Notes: generated from the sequence alone by a model not told the origin. A stretch of 47,814 bases of DNA from Candidatus Poseidoniia archaeon (GCA_022449785.1 JAKURQ010000006.1:1-47814), one strand, 5' to 3'. Numbered from the stretch's first letter, positions 10,251 to 20,298 are shown. Program-made: numbers and translations.

Positions 10251-11297
10251 ATGAACGGAATCGTAAGCTACGGTGCATATGTACCCAGTCACAAAATAGA
10301 AACTGGAGAAATAGCATCTGTATGGGGTGCTGATGGTAGTGCTTGGGCTAAAAATCTTAATGTCTACTCAAAATCAGTACCTGGCCCTGATGAAGATGTA
10401 ATAACCATTGCAGTAGAAGCTACAAGACAAGCAATGAAAAGAGCCAATTTGAATGGTGATTTAATTGGTGCTATTTACACAGGTTCTGAGTCTCATCCTT
10501 ATGCAGTAAAACCAACTTCAACAATTGTAGCAGAAGCAATTGGAGCAACGCCTAATCTGACTGCTGCAGATTTTGAATTTGCATGTAAAGCAGGTACTGC
10601 AGCAATTCAAACTTGCTTAGGAATGGTTGGAGATAAACAAATAGATAATGGAATTGCAATCGGTGTTGACACCTCACAAGGTGCACCTGGTGATGCACTA
10701 GAATATAGTGCCTCGGCAGGAGGTGGTGCACTGGTTATCGGTACTAAAAATGTAATCGCAAAAATTAATCATACTACTTCCTATACTACTGACACTCCTG
10801 ATTTCTGGAGAAGAGAAGGTCAAAAATATCCCAGACATGGAGGAAGGTTTACTGGTAAACCTGCATTTTTCAAGCATGTAGTAAGCTGTGGAATGATGAT
10901 GATGCAAAAAGCAGGTACTGAAGCAAAAGATTATGATTATGTTGTAACACACCAACCAAACGGAAAATTTCCAATCAGGGCTGCAAAGACCTTAGGATTT
11001 ACAAAGGAACAATTTGAAACAGGATTGTTAACTCCTAGAATTGGGAATACATATTCTGGGGCTGTTTTCTTGGGACTTGCAGCAATATTAGATATAGCAA
11101 AACCAGGTGATAGAATATTAGCAGTAGCTTATGGATCTGGAGCTGGAAGTGATGCTTTCGATATAACTGTTACAGATGAAATAGCTAAAATGGATAGAAG
11201 TGAAACAGTAGAAGAATTAATCTCCAGAATGAAAATTGTAAATTATGCAACATATGCTAAATATAGAGGCAAACTCAACATGGGGGCTTCAAAATGA
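10251..11297 (+). CDS. Hydroxymethylglutaryl-CoA synthase (archaeal type)
   Basis: 348 aa; catalytic Cys motif FACKAGTAA, Glu in [12 protein letters not shown], His in [15 protein letters not shown] upstream of ATG. Confidence 0.93.
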   Translation: MNGIVSYGAYVPSHKIETGEIASVWGADGSAWAKNLNVYSKSVPGPDEDVITIAVEATRQAMKRANLNGDLIGAIYTGSESHPYAVKPTSTIVAEAIGATPNLTAADFEFACKAGTAAIQTCLGMVGDKQIDNGIAIGVDTSQGAPGDALEYSASAGGGALVIGTKNVIAKINHTTSYTTDTPDFWRREGQKYPRHGGRFTGKPAFFKHVVSCGMMMMQKAGTEAKDYDYVVTHQPNGKFPIRAAKTLGFTKEQFETGLLTPRIGNTYSGAVFLGLAAILDIAKPGDRILAVAYGSGAGSDAFDITVTDEIAKMDRSETVEELISRMKIVNYATYAKYRGKLNMGASK

Positions 11298-12460
11298 GAG
11301 AAGTAAGTATAATTGGAATAGGAATAACCAAATTTGGCGAATTATGGGATAAATCTCTTCGCCAATTAGGCCTTGAAACTGGCCTTGCTGCAATCAGTGA
11401 TGCAGGAATTACAAGTAAGGATATTGATGCATTGTACATAGGAAACATGGCTGCAGGATCAACTCTTCAACAAGAACATGTCAGTGCTTTGATGGCAGAT
11501 TATTGTGGATTAGCCAGTCAAAATATACCTGCCACAAGAGTCGAGGCTGCATCTGCATCAGGTGGTTTAGCAGTTCGCCAGGCATACATGGCTATTGCAG
11601 GAGGATTCATAGATATTGCAGTTGTTGGTGGTGCTGAAAAAATGACTGATGTAAGTGACTCTGAATCATCATATACTGTTAGTATGGGATCTGATGAACA
11701 ATGGGAATCAAAAGCTGGAGCAACATTTGCATCTTTACATGCAATGATGACCCAAAGTCATATGGCTGAATATGGAACAACAAGAGAAGAACTGTCAGCA
11801 GTATCTGAAAAGAATCATTTTCACGCCTCAATGAATCCAATGGCTCAGTTTCCGTTTGCAATAAGCGCTGAAGCGGTGTCAAACTCGGGAATGGTCTCAA
11901 GTCCACTAAGAATGCTTGACTGTGCTCCAAACAGTGACGGGGCTGCGGCAATTGTTCTCTGTGCTACAGAAAAAGCAAAGAAATACAAGAAAAAATCGAT
12001 TAAAATCATAGGATCTGGTCAAGCTTCTGATACTTTAAGTTTGCATCATCGTAAGCACCTAAATCAAATGCCAGCAATAAGAATGGCTGCTAAGAGAGCG
12101 TTCAAAAGTTGTGGTAAAAAAGCTAGTGACTTAGACTTAATAGAAATACACGATAATTTTACAATCTCTGAGATTATTGCATTGGAAGAAATAGGTATAT
12201 TCAAGAGAGGAAAAGCCGCTCAAAGTATATTGAAAGGCGAAACTAAACTTGGTGGTAAAATTCCAATTAATACGAGTGGAGGTCTAAAAGCAAGAGGTCA
12301 TGCACCTGGTGCAACAGGAATTGCCCAAGTCGTAGAGATTGTGCAACAGCTTAGGGGTGAAGCCGGAGATAGGCAAGTTAAAAATGCAAAAATTGGAATG
12401 GTAGAGAACCATGGAGGAACTGCTGCAACTGCAGTTGTTCATATTTTGGAGGGTGAATAA
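11294..12460 (+). CDS. Archaeal thiolase-family protein of the HMG-CoA synthase cluster (probably catalytically atypical)
   Basis: 388 aa thiolase fold signatures ([40 protein letters not shown]); 4-nt overlap with HMG-CoA synthase gene. Nucleophile-position motif reads VEAASASGG, second motif HDNF. Confidence 0.9.
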   Translation: MREVSIIGIGITKFGELWDKSLRQLGLETGLAAISDAGITSKDIDALYIGNMAAGSTLQQEHVSALMADYCGLASQNIPATRVEAASASGGLAVRQAYMAIAGGFIDIAVVGGAEKMTDVSDSESSYTVSMGSDEQWESKAGATFASLHAMMTQSHMAEYGTTREELSAVSEKNHFHASMNPMAQFPFAISAEAVSNSGMVSSPLRMLDCAPNSDGAAAIVLCATEKAKKYKKKSIKIIGSGQASDTLSLHHRKHLNQMPAIRMAAKRAFKSCGKKASDLDLIEIHDNFTISEIIALEEIGIFKRGKAAQSILKGETKLGGKIPINTSGGLKARGHAPGATGIAQVVEIVQQLRGEAGDRQVKNAKIGMVENHGGTAATAVVHILEGE

Positions 12461-12909
12461 TGTCTGTACCTAGATTCTGGAGAGAGTTAGATACTAGATA
12501 CAATTTGATTGGTTCATATTGTAAAATAACAAAAACTTACCATTACCCAAGAAGAAGTTTTAACCCAGAGGCAGGAAGAGAATCAATAGGCAGCATGGAG
12601 GACTACCAGTTCAAAGGAACTGGAGAAATCGTTAGTTCTACAGTTGTCCATCAGGCACAGACAGGTTATGAGATGTTTGGACCATATTGTATAGCAATAA
12701 TAAAATTGGATGAGGGGCCACAAATAACAACGCAAATTGTAGACTGTGATCCTGAAATTGTTAGGCCAGGGATGAAAGTTAAATCTGTTTTTAGGAAGTT
12801 GGGTGAAGATAGTGAAAGTGGAATATTACACTATGGAACTAAATTCATATTGAATGAGGTTTCTAATTTAGAAGAGCCCGAAGAAAACATACCTGATATT
12901 GAAGTTTAA
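12460..12909 (+). CDS. DUF35 OB-fold protein (thiolase/HMG-CoA synthase scaffold partner), degenerate Zn-ribbon
   Basis: 149 aa; FWRELDTRYNLIGSYC...YPRR followed by OB-like GTGEIVSSTVVHQA; adjacent to thiolase. Confidence 0.82.
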   Translation: MSVPRFWRELDTRYNLIGSYCKITKTYHYPRRSFNPEAGRESIGSMEDYQFKGTGEIVSSTVVHQAQTGYEMFGPYCIAIIKLDEGPQITTQIVDCDPEIVRPGMKVKSVFRKLGEDSESGILHYGTKFILNEVSNLEEPEENIPDIEV

Positions 12910-12914
12910 GCTTT

Positions 12915-12929
12915 CGAAACTTATATATC
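12915..12929 (+). promoter_or_regulatory. Putative BRE/TATA promoter of lonB
   Basis: cgaaacttatatatc, TATA centre about 33 nt upstream of ATG 12958. Confidence 0.6.
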
Positions 12930-12957
12930 TGTAGCCAATAAGGTCTGTTCCTTACTA

Positions 12958-14910
12958 ATGGCAAAGAAGACCACAAAATTAGAAGACCCACGAAAATGGG
13001 TGAAAAATTTAGATATAGAATCTACAGAGGATATTGCCGTCCCAAAAATGCTCGTTGATCAAGTAATTGGTCAAGAGAAGGGTGTGGAAATTGTAAGAAA
13101 AGCAGCTGAACAACGAAGACACGTTATGCTAATTGGAGATCCTGGTACTGGAAAATCAATGTTAGCTCGTTCAATATCTGAGCTTCTACCTAAAGAAGAA
13201 CTACAAGATGTTTTGGTTTACAATAATCATGAGGACAATAATGAACCTCGAATACGTGTTGTGCCAGCTAGTAAAGGAAAAGAAATTGTTCAAGTCCAAA
13301 AAGCTCAAGCAATGATTGAGAAAGAGAAGAAAGCAAAATCTCAGATGCTATTGATATTTGCCATTATTGGAATTGGAATTATTTTCTTCATTAGCACTGG
13401 ATTTAATCCAATGATGATTTTCTACTCTCTAATCGCGGCTGCCTTTGTTTTTATGGCTATGAGATATGCTACTCAGAGAAACGAAAATGCAAATATTCCC
13501 AAAGGACTTGTACTCCATGATAAAGACATGACTGCACCATTTGTAGATGCAACTGGCACACACGCAGGGGCACTATTGGGTGACGTAAGGCATGATCCTT
13601 TCCAATCAGGAGGGCTTGAAACTCCTGCTCATGATCGTGTAGAAGCGGGAGCAATTCACAAGGCTCACAGAGGTGTACTGTACATTGATGAAATTAATTT
13701 ACTAAGAATTGAATCTCAACAATCTCTATTAACTGCAATTCAAGAAGGTGAATTTTCTATTTCAGGTCAATCTGAAAGATCTGCTGGGGCAATGACAAAA
13801 ACGGAACCTGTGCCTTGTGATTTTGTACTTGTAGCGGCTGGAAATCTTGATGCAATACAAGGAATGCATCCTGCCTTAAGGAGTAGAATCCGCGGGTACG
13901 GTTACGAAGTTTATATGAATTCCACAATACCTGACTCAAATGAGAATAGAGAAAAATTGGTAAGATTCATTGCCCAAGAAGTATCTAAAGATGAAAAAAT
14001 AGGTCATTTTTCCAAAGAGGCTATTGGTGAAATCCTGCATGAAGCTCAGCGAAGAGCTGGAAGGCAAATGCACTTGAGTCTTAGATTAAGAGAACTAGGC
14101 GGCCTAGTTAGAGTGGCAGGAGATATTGCAAGAGAAGTTGGAGAAGATACTGTTACGGCTGAACATGTTGTCAAAGCAAAAACAATTGCAAAACCATTGG
14201 AGCAGCAAATTGCGGATAGATATGTCGAGCGTAGAAAGGACTACAAGACTTATTCAATTGAGGGGTCTGAAATAGGAATGGTAAATGGTTTAGCTGTGAT
14301 GGGTGCAAATTCGGGAATGTCTGAAATGGCTGGAATAATGATGCCTATTGTTGCTGAAGTTACGCCTGCACAATCAAGAGATAGAGGTAAAGTAGTGGCT
14401 ACTGGAAAACTTGGGGAGATAGCAAAGGAAGCTGTTGAAAACGTCTCTGCTTTAATAAAAAAATACACTGGTGAAGACATTTCCAAGTATGATATTCATG
14501 TTCAGTTTGTAGGAGCTTATGAGGGCGTTGAAGGAGATTCTGCATCTGTGTCTATTGCAACTGCCGTAATTTCTGCACTTGAGAATGCTGAAGTCGATCA
14601 AACCGTTGCTCTTACAGGATCATTAAGTGTTAGGGGACAGGTTCTTCCAGTAGGTGGCGTAACTGCAAAAATAGAAGCTGCTGCTGAATCTGGAGTCACT
14701 AAAGTATTGATACCTGCAATGAATATGCAAGATGTTCTCTTAGATTCAAAATATACTGACATGGTGAAAGTTATTCCTGTAGCAACCCTAAAAGATGTAT
14801 TAGATAATATACTAATTGCTGGACCCAAAAAAGAAGGATTGTTGAAAAATCTTACAAAATTTTTACCTGGTTCTGGTCTCACCAAAAAAGTTGGAAATCC
14901 AACTGCCTAG
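12958..14910 (+). CDS. lonB: Archaeal membrane-anchored Lon protease (LonB)
   Basis: 650 aa; Walker [11 protein letters not shown], two TM segments inserted in the AAA domain, Ser in [12 protein letters not shown], Lys in VTAKIEAA. Confidence 0.95.
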   Translation: MAKKTTKLEDPRKWVKNLDIESTEDIAVPKMLVDQVIGQEKGVEIVRKAAEQRRHVMLIGDPGTGKSMLARSISELLPKEELQDVLVYNNHEDNNEPRIRVVPASKGKEIVQVQKAQAMIEKEKKAKSQMLLIFAIIGIGIIFFISTGFNPMMIFYSLIAAAFVFMAMRYATQRNENANIPKGLVLHDKDMTAPFVDATGTHAGALLGDVRHDPFQSGGLETPAHDRVEAGAIHKAHRGVLYIDEINLLRIESQQSLLTAIQEGEFSISGQSERSAGAMTKTEPVPCDFVLVAAGNLDAIQGMHPALRSRIRGYGYEVYMNSTIPDSNENREKLVRFIAQEVSKDEKIGHFSKEAIGEILHEAQRRAGRQMHLSLRLRELGGLVRVAGDIAREVGEDTVTAEHVVKAKTIAKPLEQQIADRYVERRKDYKTYSIEGSEIGMVNGLAVMGANSGMSEMAGIMMPIVAEVTPAQSRDRGKVVATGKLGEIAKEAVENVSALIKKYTGEDISKYDIHVQFVGAYEGVEGDSASVSIATAVISALENAEVDQTVALTGSLSVRGQVLPVGGVTAKIEAAAESGVTKVLIPAMNMQDVLLDSKYTDMVKVIPVATLKDVLDNILIAGPKKEGLLKNLTKFLPGSGLTKKVGNPTA

Positions 14911-15722
14911 TATTTTCTGACCTCTCCAAATTTTTCCAAGGAACTAGACAATGCATCTATGTCTTCTGATGTTGCAATAATAGATGTACCTAAGTGTGCA
15001 ACAGAAGAAACTGTTCCAAGTGGCATTCTATCAATTATCTCAGATATGTTGTCATTAATTAATCCTGATTTCTCAGTAAATAAACGGCCAACTTTAATTG
15101 CCGATCTTAAGTTTACATTGTTGAAATGTATCCCTAGAGCTGCTGAATTAATCAATTCAACCCATTTTTCATCAGATATAATCTCGGAAGTATCTCTCCC
15201 CAGACCTGATACACAAATTGCAAATTTTTCTTTTATTTGAACACAATCTACTTTGCCCTCATATCCAGGAGTATTGCGAATTACTATGGCTGGAAACATG
15301 GTCTGTCTAATTGATTCAGCTATAGCGACCACATCACCTAATCCTGTTCTAAATTCCACTTCAGCTTGATGAGCTGCTTTAACACACAAATCAATATCCT
15401 TTTCCAATTCCAAACAAGCTGCTAAAGCTGAAGCTCCTGATATACCAAAACCAGAACCTAAGGGTAAATCATGCCTTAGATAAATTGTCAAACTTTTGTC
15501 TTTAAAACCAAGTAAATCTATAGCTCTTAGAGTTACTGCATCATCAACCTCTTTATTCTCTCTTATAACTCTATTTTGTTTTACTTCTGATTGTTCCTTA
15601 ACAATTGCACAATGCACTCCTTGTGGTAAGACAATACCAATACCTGTAGAACCCATTTTCAATAAATCTTTATCTGGCCATATTGCAAAGGTTAGGCTGA
15701 CATGCCCTGGAGCAAAACTCAC
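14907..15722 (-). CDS. GHMP-family kinase, probable archaeal pantoate kinase
   Basis: [11 protein letters not shown] start, [24 protein letters not shown]-binding loop typical of COG1829. Confidence 0.75.
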   Translation of the reverse strand: MSFAPGHVSLTFAIWPDKDLLKMGSTGIGIVLPQGVHCAIVKEQSEVKQNRVIRENKEVDDAVTLRAIDLLGFKDKSLTIYLRHDLPLGSGFGISGASALAACLELEKDIDLCVKAAHQAEVEFRTGLGDVVAIAESIRQTMFPAIVIRNTPGYEGKVDCVQIKEKFAICVSGLGRDTSEIISDEKWVELINSAALGIHFNNVNLRSAIKVGRLFTEKSGLINDNISEIIDRMPLGTVSSVAHLGTSIIATSEDIDALSSSLEKFGEVRKY

Positions 15723-16834
15723 AGTATTTCCTCATAAAGTGAAATAGTCTTTTCGATAGTTACAGACCAAGTTCTTTCCTTCGAAGCATAAGTAAATGCT
15801 GAATCTGCTAATTCATTCAACAGTTTGTTATTGTCAATAATTCTAGAGATGGCATCGGGCATTTGGCCAGGTCTTACTAACAAAGCATGGCCTTGTGTAG
15901 CTTCTTCTACTGAAGGTAAAAGTGTAGCTACAACTGGAAGCTTGCACCCCATATATTCATAAATTTTAAGTGGTGAAAAACCATAATCAACGTTCGGATA
16001 AGGTGCCAAACCAATATCTGCCTCAATTAATAGTTGAGGAACTTCATCACGAGTAAGGCGACCTATGTGATACAAATTATCTACAACAGGTATATTTTCG
16101 CCATAACCGCCTCCTGCAACAACAACATTTATTGAAGGGTTTTTCTTAGCTATCTGTACTAATTCATCAATACCATGCCAAGGCCCTAATGCACCCACAA
16201 AGACCGCAATTTTTCCATTCAAACCTAACCTTTTTTTGATTCCCAAAGGTTCAGCACTCATATTGAATCTATCATCTTCATATCCATTCTGAATAACTGA
16301 AAACTGCTTTGCTTTTTTATTCCAAACAGAAATTTGATCCCTGAGTATAGAACTTACAGTAAAACCTCCATCGGCAAGTTCTATCTGTCTACGGCAAGAT
16401 CGAATAGCTTTCTCATGGTAAGGCCACAATCTAGCAATTCTAGTTGCTGATAACTCAGAGCGCATCCAATTATCATCTACCTGCAAGACTGATTTTACAC
16501 CCATTTCTGAGGCTGCTTGCACTCCTGAACCTGCAAAAATATATCCTCTGTCATGTACAATATCAAAACTTTCAGATTTTAATTCTTCCAAGACTTTCTG
16601 GTATGCGTGTCTAGTGAAAATTATCCTTTCAAATGGAATTCCGGGATTAACTATGGAAACAAACTTCAGATTAGGATGGAATTTTGTGCCTTTTGAAGCA
16701 TCTGCATTGTATCTACATAATAGAGTTACCTCAATTCCTGACTCTGCTAAACCATTAGCTAGAGCTAATTGATGAAGTGTCTGGCCTAATGTGTCGGGGA
16801 CCCTCACAGAGGGGGCTACCATCAAAACTTTCAC
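15719..16834 (-). CDS. Glycosyltransferase family 4
   Basis: 371 aa; VFVGALGPWHGIDELV, GLAPYPNVDYGFSPLKIYEYMGCKLPVVAT. GTG start. Confidence 0.88.
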   Translation of the reverse strand: MKVLMVAPSVRVPDTLGQTLHQLALANGLAESGIEVTLLCRYNADASKGTKFHPNLKFVSIVNPGIPFERIIFTRHAYQKVLEELKSESFDIVHDRGYIFAGSGVQAASEMGVKSVLQVDDNWMRSELSATRIARLWPYHEKAIRSCRRQIELADGGFTVSSILRDQISVWNKKAKQFSVIQNGYEDDRFNMSAEPLGIKKRLGLNGKIAVFVGALGPWHGIDELVQIAKKNPSINVVVAGGGYGENIPVVDNLYHIGRLTRDEVPQLLIEADIGLAPYPNVDYGFSPLKIYEYMGCKLPVVATLLPSVEEATQGHALLVRPGQMPDAISRIIDNNKLLNELADSAFTYASKERTWSVTIEKTISLYEEIL

Positions 16835-16848
16835 AAAAACTCATTGAT

Positions 16849-16870
16849 GAACAGGGTTTTAGAACTGTTC
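16849..16870. promoter_or_regulatory. Inverted repeat GAACAG-N10-CTGTTC around the central promoter-like element of divergent glycosyltransferases
   Basis: Dyad centre 16859.5; midpoint of the start codons (16834, 16884) is 16859. Confidence 0.5.
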
Positions 16871-16883
16871 CTATAGGTGCATT

Positions 16884-17975
16884 GTGGCAAATATTGCAGT
16901 AATATGCGATCGCGAATTCTTTCAACCCTTTGACCAACGCGTCTATAAAGAAGTTTTAACACTCAAAAAAGCAGGCCATAATGTAGAAATTATCACGCCA
17001 CATAATACTACTAAAACTAAAGAGATTGAAGGCATCAAAGTACATTGTTTGACAAAAGAGGGAGTGCCTGGTTCTACAGCATACAGATTGATTAAAAAAG
17101 CGTTAGAAAATAATTATGATTTATACTATTGTCATGAATTAGATCCATTAATCTATAGTTTTTTCTTGAGATGGGCAACTAGGAAACCGATAATCTGGGA
17201 TTGCCATGAATACTTAGTCCCTATGAAAAAAGAATTGCAAGGTAACCTTGCAGCAGTCCTAACTGATATTGCAATCAGAATTGCTGCACCACGCGTAAAT
17301 CATATTGTAACAGTTGATAACTTACTTGGAAGACAACTTGTCTCTTTGAACAATACAACAGTGATACCAAATTATCCTACTCTCGCTGATTTTCCCGTGG
17401 CTGAAAGAATACCTGATAAAAAAATACCAAATTTACTCTATGTAGGTGGCTTAACAGAGGAAAGAGGACTCAAGGTCATGCTTAAAGCACTTAAAATTGT
17501 TAAATCTGAAATTGAAGTGAAGCTTACCCTCGTTGGAGGTTTTTATGACAAAGAATTAGAGAATTGGGCAAAGAATTATGATAAGAAAAATGATCTCGAT
17601 ATAGAATGGGTTGGATGGGTTAATTATAGAGATTTAGCACCTATCTTCTCAAGAGCAACTCTTGGCTTATGCCTTTTACAAGACCAAGCCCGTTATGATA
17701 GAGCAATAGCAACAAAGATTTTTGAATATTTGTTAATGGGAGTTCCAGTTCTAACTTCAAATGGATATTTGGTTGAAAAACTAATTCAAAAAGCCGAATG
17801 CGGTAATGCTGTTAATGCAACTAATATTTCAGAAGTAGCTGAAGGAATGATAACTTTACTTGGGAATAGTGATTTAGAAAAAATGGGTAAAAGAGGAGCT
17901 GATTTTTCTAGGGACAAATTTGTCTGGGAGAAAAGAGAAACTAATCTTTTAAAAATTATAGAGGAAATGATATAA
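16884..17975 (+). CDS. Glycosyltransferase family 4
   Basis: 363 aa; LLYVGGLTEERGLKVMLKAL, LGLCLLQDQARYDRAIATKIFEYLLMGVPVLTSN. GTG start. Confidence 0.88.
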   Translation: MANIAVICDREFFQPFDQRVYKEVLTLKKAGHNVEIITPHNTTKTKEIEGIKVHCLTKEGVPGSTAYRLIKKALENNYDLYYCHELDPLIYSFFLRWATRKPIIWDCHEYLVPMKKELQGNLAAVLTDIAIRIAAPRVNHIVTVDNLLGRQLVSLNNTTVIPNYPTLADFPVAERIPDKKIPNLLYVGGLTEERGLKVMLKALKIVKSEIEVKLTLVGGFYDKELENWAKNYDKKNDLDIEWVGWVNYRDLAPIFSRATLGLCLLQDQARYDRAIATKIFEYLLMGVPVLTSNGYLVEKLIQKAECGNAVNATNISEVAEGMITLLGNSDLEKMGKRGADFSRDKFVWEKRETNLLKIIEEMI

Positions 17976-18098
17976 TTATCTACTAGATTAGGTAATACAA
18001 ATATTCAATGCTAATATTTTATACTCGTGGAAAACTATACTAACTCCAAGGTAATGGAAGCATTCCAAATCTGGTGTAGCTAAAAAGTAAGGAGTAAA

Positions 18099-19700
18099 AT
18101 GGCAACGGGACAACCACAAAGTTACGGATCTATACGCGAATTCTTAGATAACTTGCCAAATCAGCCTTGTATCTGGCAGCCAGAAAATGCAAATATTTGT
18201 GTTACTTGTTTGAGAATAAATGAACCTGTAGCAAGAATTTGTTCAGTTTGGGCTCAGGCTCTTGAAGAAGCCCCATTGGAGGAAATTGATTTCGAAGAAG
18301 AAGTAAGATCGTTGCCTTCTGTTGTTGAAGTTGAAGATGAATTCGAAATAGTAGAAACTGCACCTGCTGTAGAAATGGCCGCACCTGTAGCTGAAATTGA
18401 TATTGTAGAAGCAAGTAATGATTGGGACTTGTCAATAGAACCAGTAACGGAAACTGCTGAAGAGATTACCGAGGATGTAGCTACTGAAGAAGTAGCTGAA
18501 GCTGCTGTTGCAGAACCTGTGGCTGTTGAAGATACTGAAGAAGTAGCATTGGAAACTGTACAAGATGCTGTAGATGCTGAAAATATAGCAAAAGAAAATG
18601 TAGAAATTGCTTCCCAAGAAGAAGAAATGGCTGCTGAAGCTGTTGTTGAGGCTGTTGATAAAGAAGCAGAGGCTGTTGAAGCTTATGCTGAAGCTGTAAA
18701 AGAAGAAGATACAGCAGCTGAAGCAGTTGTCGAGGCTATTGAGGCGGAAAATGTGGCTACCGAGGCTGTGATAGAAGCAACCGAACAGATTACTGAATTA
18801 GTTGAGAAAGAGGCTGATGAAAGTGAAATTGAAGAAGCTGTAACTGAACTAAAAGAAGTCGTTGAAAAACAAGAAGAAGCAGAAGAAGCTTTAGTTGAAG
18901 CTGTCACAGTTGAAGAATCTGCAGCTGAAGTGGTGGAAACAACATCTACCAAAGAAGAAGTGGCTGCTGAGGGATTAGAAAAAGCTATTCAAGTAGAAGA
19001 AGAAGCTAGTGAGAAATTAGAAGAAGCTATAGTCAAAGAAGAAAAGGCTGAAGAAGAAGTCAAAGAAACAATCGAAGTCGCAAAGAATGTTGAAGCTGAG
19101 GCTGAAGAAACAGGTACTGAAGAACCATTTTCAATAGGAGAAATGGTCTCGCATGGTGTTTATGGAGATGGAGAAATACTTGATTTGAATAAAGCTGGAA
19201 AACATTGGTCTGTAGAAGTTAATTTTGAAGAAGGAAAAAGAAGAATACTTGGGACCTTTTTGACCTCTAAAGGAAAGCAAAATAAGACAAAAGAGATTGA
19301 TGAAGAATCATTCAAAAAACCTGAAGAAACAAAAAAGGAAGAAATTACTGCTGTTGTGGCTGATACAGTAGAAGTTGATCATGGAGAATATGAACCTGGA
19401 ACTAAAGTTAAACACGAAATTTTTGGAATAGGTGAAGTGAAAGAAAGTACTCCTAAAGGTGAAAATTATCGCTTAATGATTAAATTTGAAGATGAGACTT
19501 ACAAAACTTTACTATCTACATTTGTTGAAATAGTAAAGAATAATAGTATAGATAACGATGAAGCTGTAGAAGCCGAACCTGTAGTAGCTGAACCTGTAGA
19601 AGCCGAACCTGTAGTAGCTGAAGTAGACATTGTGGACACTAACAGTGTTTACAGTAGGCCAAAAGAAGAAAAGGAAACCGAACCTGAAGACAAAGACTGA
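18099..19700 (+). CDS. Acidic repeat protein: N-terminal Cys cluster, thirteen 14-aa repeats, two PcrA/UvrD-C-terminal-like Tudor domains
   Basis: 533 aa; C-x9-C-x2-C-x10-C near N-terminus; 14-aa periodic A/E/V-rich region; GEMVSHGVYGDGEIL... and GTKVKHEIFGIGEVK... domains; SD-like aaggag before ATG. Confidence 0.85.
   Translation: MATGQPQSYGSIREFLDNLPNQPCIWQPENANICVTCLRINEPVARICSVWAQALEEAPLEEIDFEEEVRSLPSVVEVEDEFEIVETAPAVEMAAPVAEIDIVEASNDWDLSIEPVTETAEEITEDVATEEVAEAAVAEPVAVEDTEEVALETVQDAVDAENIAKENVEIASQEEEMAAEAVVEAVDKEAEAVEAYAEAVKEEDTAAEAVVEAIEAENVATEAVIEATEQITELVEKEADESEIEEAVTELKEVVEKQEEAEEALVEAVTVEESAAEVVETTSTKEEVAAEGLEKAIQVEEEASEKLEEAIVKEEKAEEEVKETIEVAKNVEAEAEETGTEEPFSIGEMVSHGVYGDGEILDLNKAGKHWSVEVNFEEGKRRILGTFLTSKGKQNKTKEIDEESFKKPEETKKEEITAVVADTVEVDHGEYEPGTKVKHEIFGIGEVKESTPKGENYRLMIKFEDETYKTLLSTFVEIVKNNSIDNDEAVEAEPVVAEPVEAEPVVAEVDIVDTNSVYSRPKEEKETEPEDKD
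18543..19088 (+). repeat. Coding tandem repeat, 13 x 42 nt (14 aa), divergent copies
   Basis: Residues 149-330 split exactly into 13 units, e.g. MAAEAVVEAVDKEA / EAVEAYAEAVKEED / TAAEAVVEAIEAEN / VATEAVIEATEQIT. Confidence 0.85.
19564..19623 (+). repeat. Two tandem 30-nt direct repeats within CDS, 29/30 identical
   Basis: ctgtagaagccgaacctgtagtagctgaac followed by ctgtagaagccgaacctgtagtagctgaag. Confidence 0.95.
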
Positions 19701-20194
19701 TGGAACTTCAAAGTGAAAGACTTACTCTTCGACATTATATGAAGAGTGACAAAGAACCATTGATAGATTTATTAAACGATAAAGAAGTTAGTAAATGGAC
19801 TGAGAGAATCCCTTTTCCATATCTAGAAAAACATGCAGATTGGTGGATTAATAACAAACCAGTGAACGAACACGTATATGCAATTATCAAAAGAGATGAA
19901 AACTGTCTAATTGGTGGAACTAACATATCTATCAAAGGTGAAATTGGATGTTGGATTGGTCGTAGTTATTGGAATCAGGGATTTGCCACAGAAACAATAG
20001 AAAGAATTGCAAAATTCGGATTTGAAGAACTTCAGGTTGGAAAAGTGTGGGCTGCAACACGAAAAGAAAATGAAGCCGTTTTCAGACTAATGGAGAAGAC
20101 CGGATTTTCAAGAGTGAAGGATCGACCCTATTATGTTGAAGGTATTGGTGACACTAAGATAAGGCCACACTTTGAATTGCTAAACAGGCCTTAA
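19700..20194 (+). CDS. GNAT N-acetyltransferase (RimJ/RimL-like)
   Basis: LQSERLTLRHYMKSDKEPLIDLLND..., IGRSYWNQGFATETIERIAKFGFEEL; TGATG overlap with upstream CDS. Confidence 0.88.
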   Translation: MELQSERLTLRHYMKSDKEPLIDLLNDKEVSKWTERIPFPYLEKHADWWINNKPVNEHVYAIIKRDENCLIGGTNISIKGEIGCWIGRSYWNQGFATETIERIAKFGFEELQVGKVWAATRKENEAVFRLMEKTGFSRVKDRPYYVEGIGDTKIRPHFELLNRP

Positions 20195-20220
20195 ATCACC
20201 CCCTCCTGTGAAATAATCGT

Positions 20221-20296
20221 GGCCCTGTGGGGTAGTTTGGCATCCTTGTGGCTTTGGGAGCCATAGACCCCGGTTCAAATCCGGGCGGGGCCACCA
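20221..20296 (+). tRNA. tRNA-Pro (anticodon UGG), CCA encoded
   Basis: Acceptor GGCCCTG/CGGGGCC, T arm CCCGG-TTCAAAT-CCGGG, anticodon arm GTGGC-TTTGGGA-GCCAT, discriminator A then CCA. Confidence 0.93.
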
Positions 20297-20298
20297 CT

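Noticed and set aside
13469-14885. Minus-strand ORFs within lonB (13469-13654, 13757-13939, 14250-14486, 14598-14885)
   Set aside because: Antisense shadows of a well-defined Lon protease frame.
18202-18952. Minus-strand ORFs 18202-18435, 18432-18617 and 18683-18952
   Set aside because: Antisense shadows of the Glu/Ala repeat gene; Ser/Phe/Leu-rich composition is a by-product of GAA/GCT codons.
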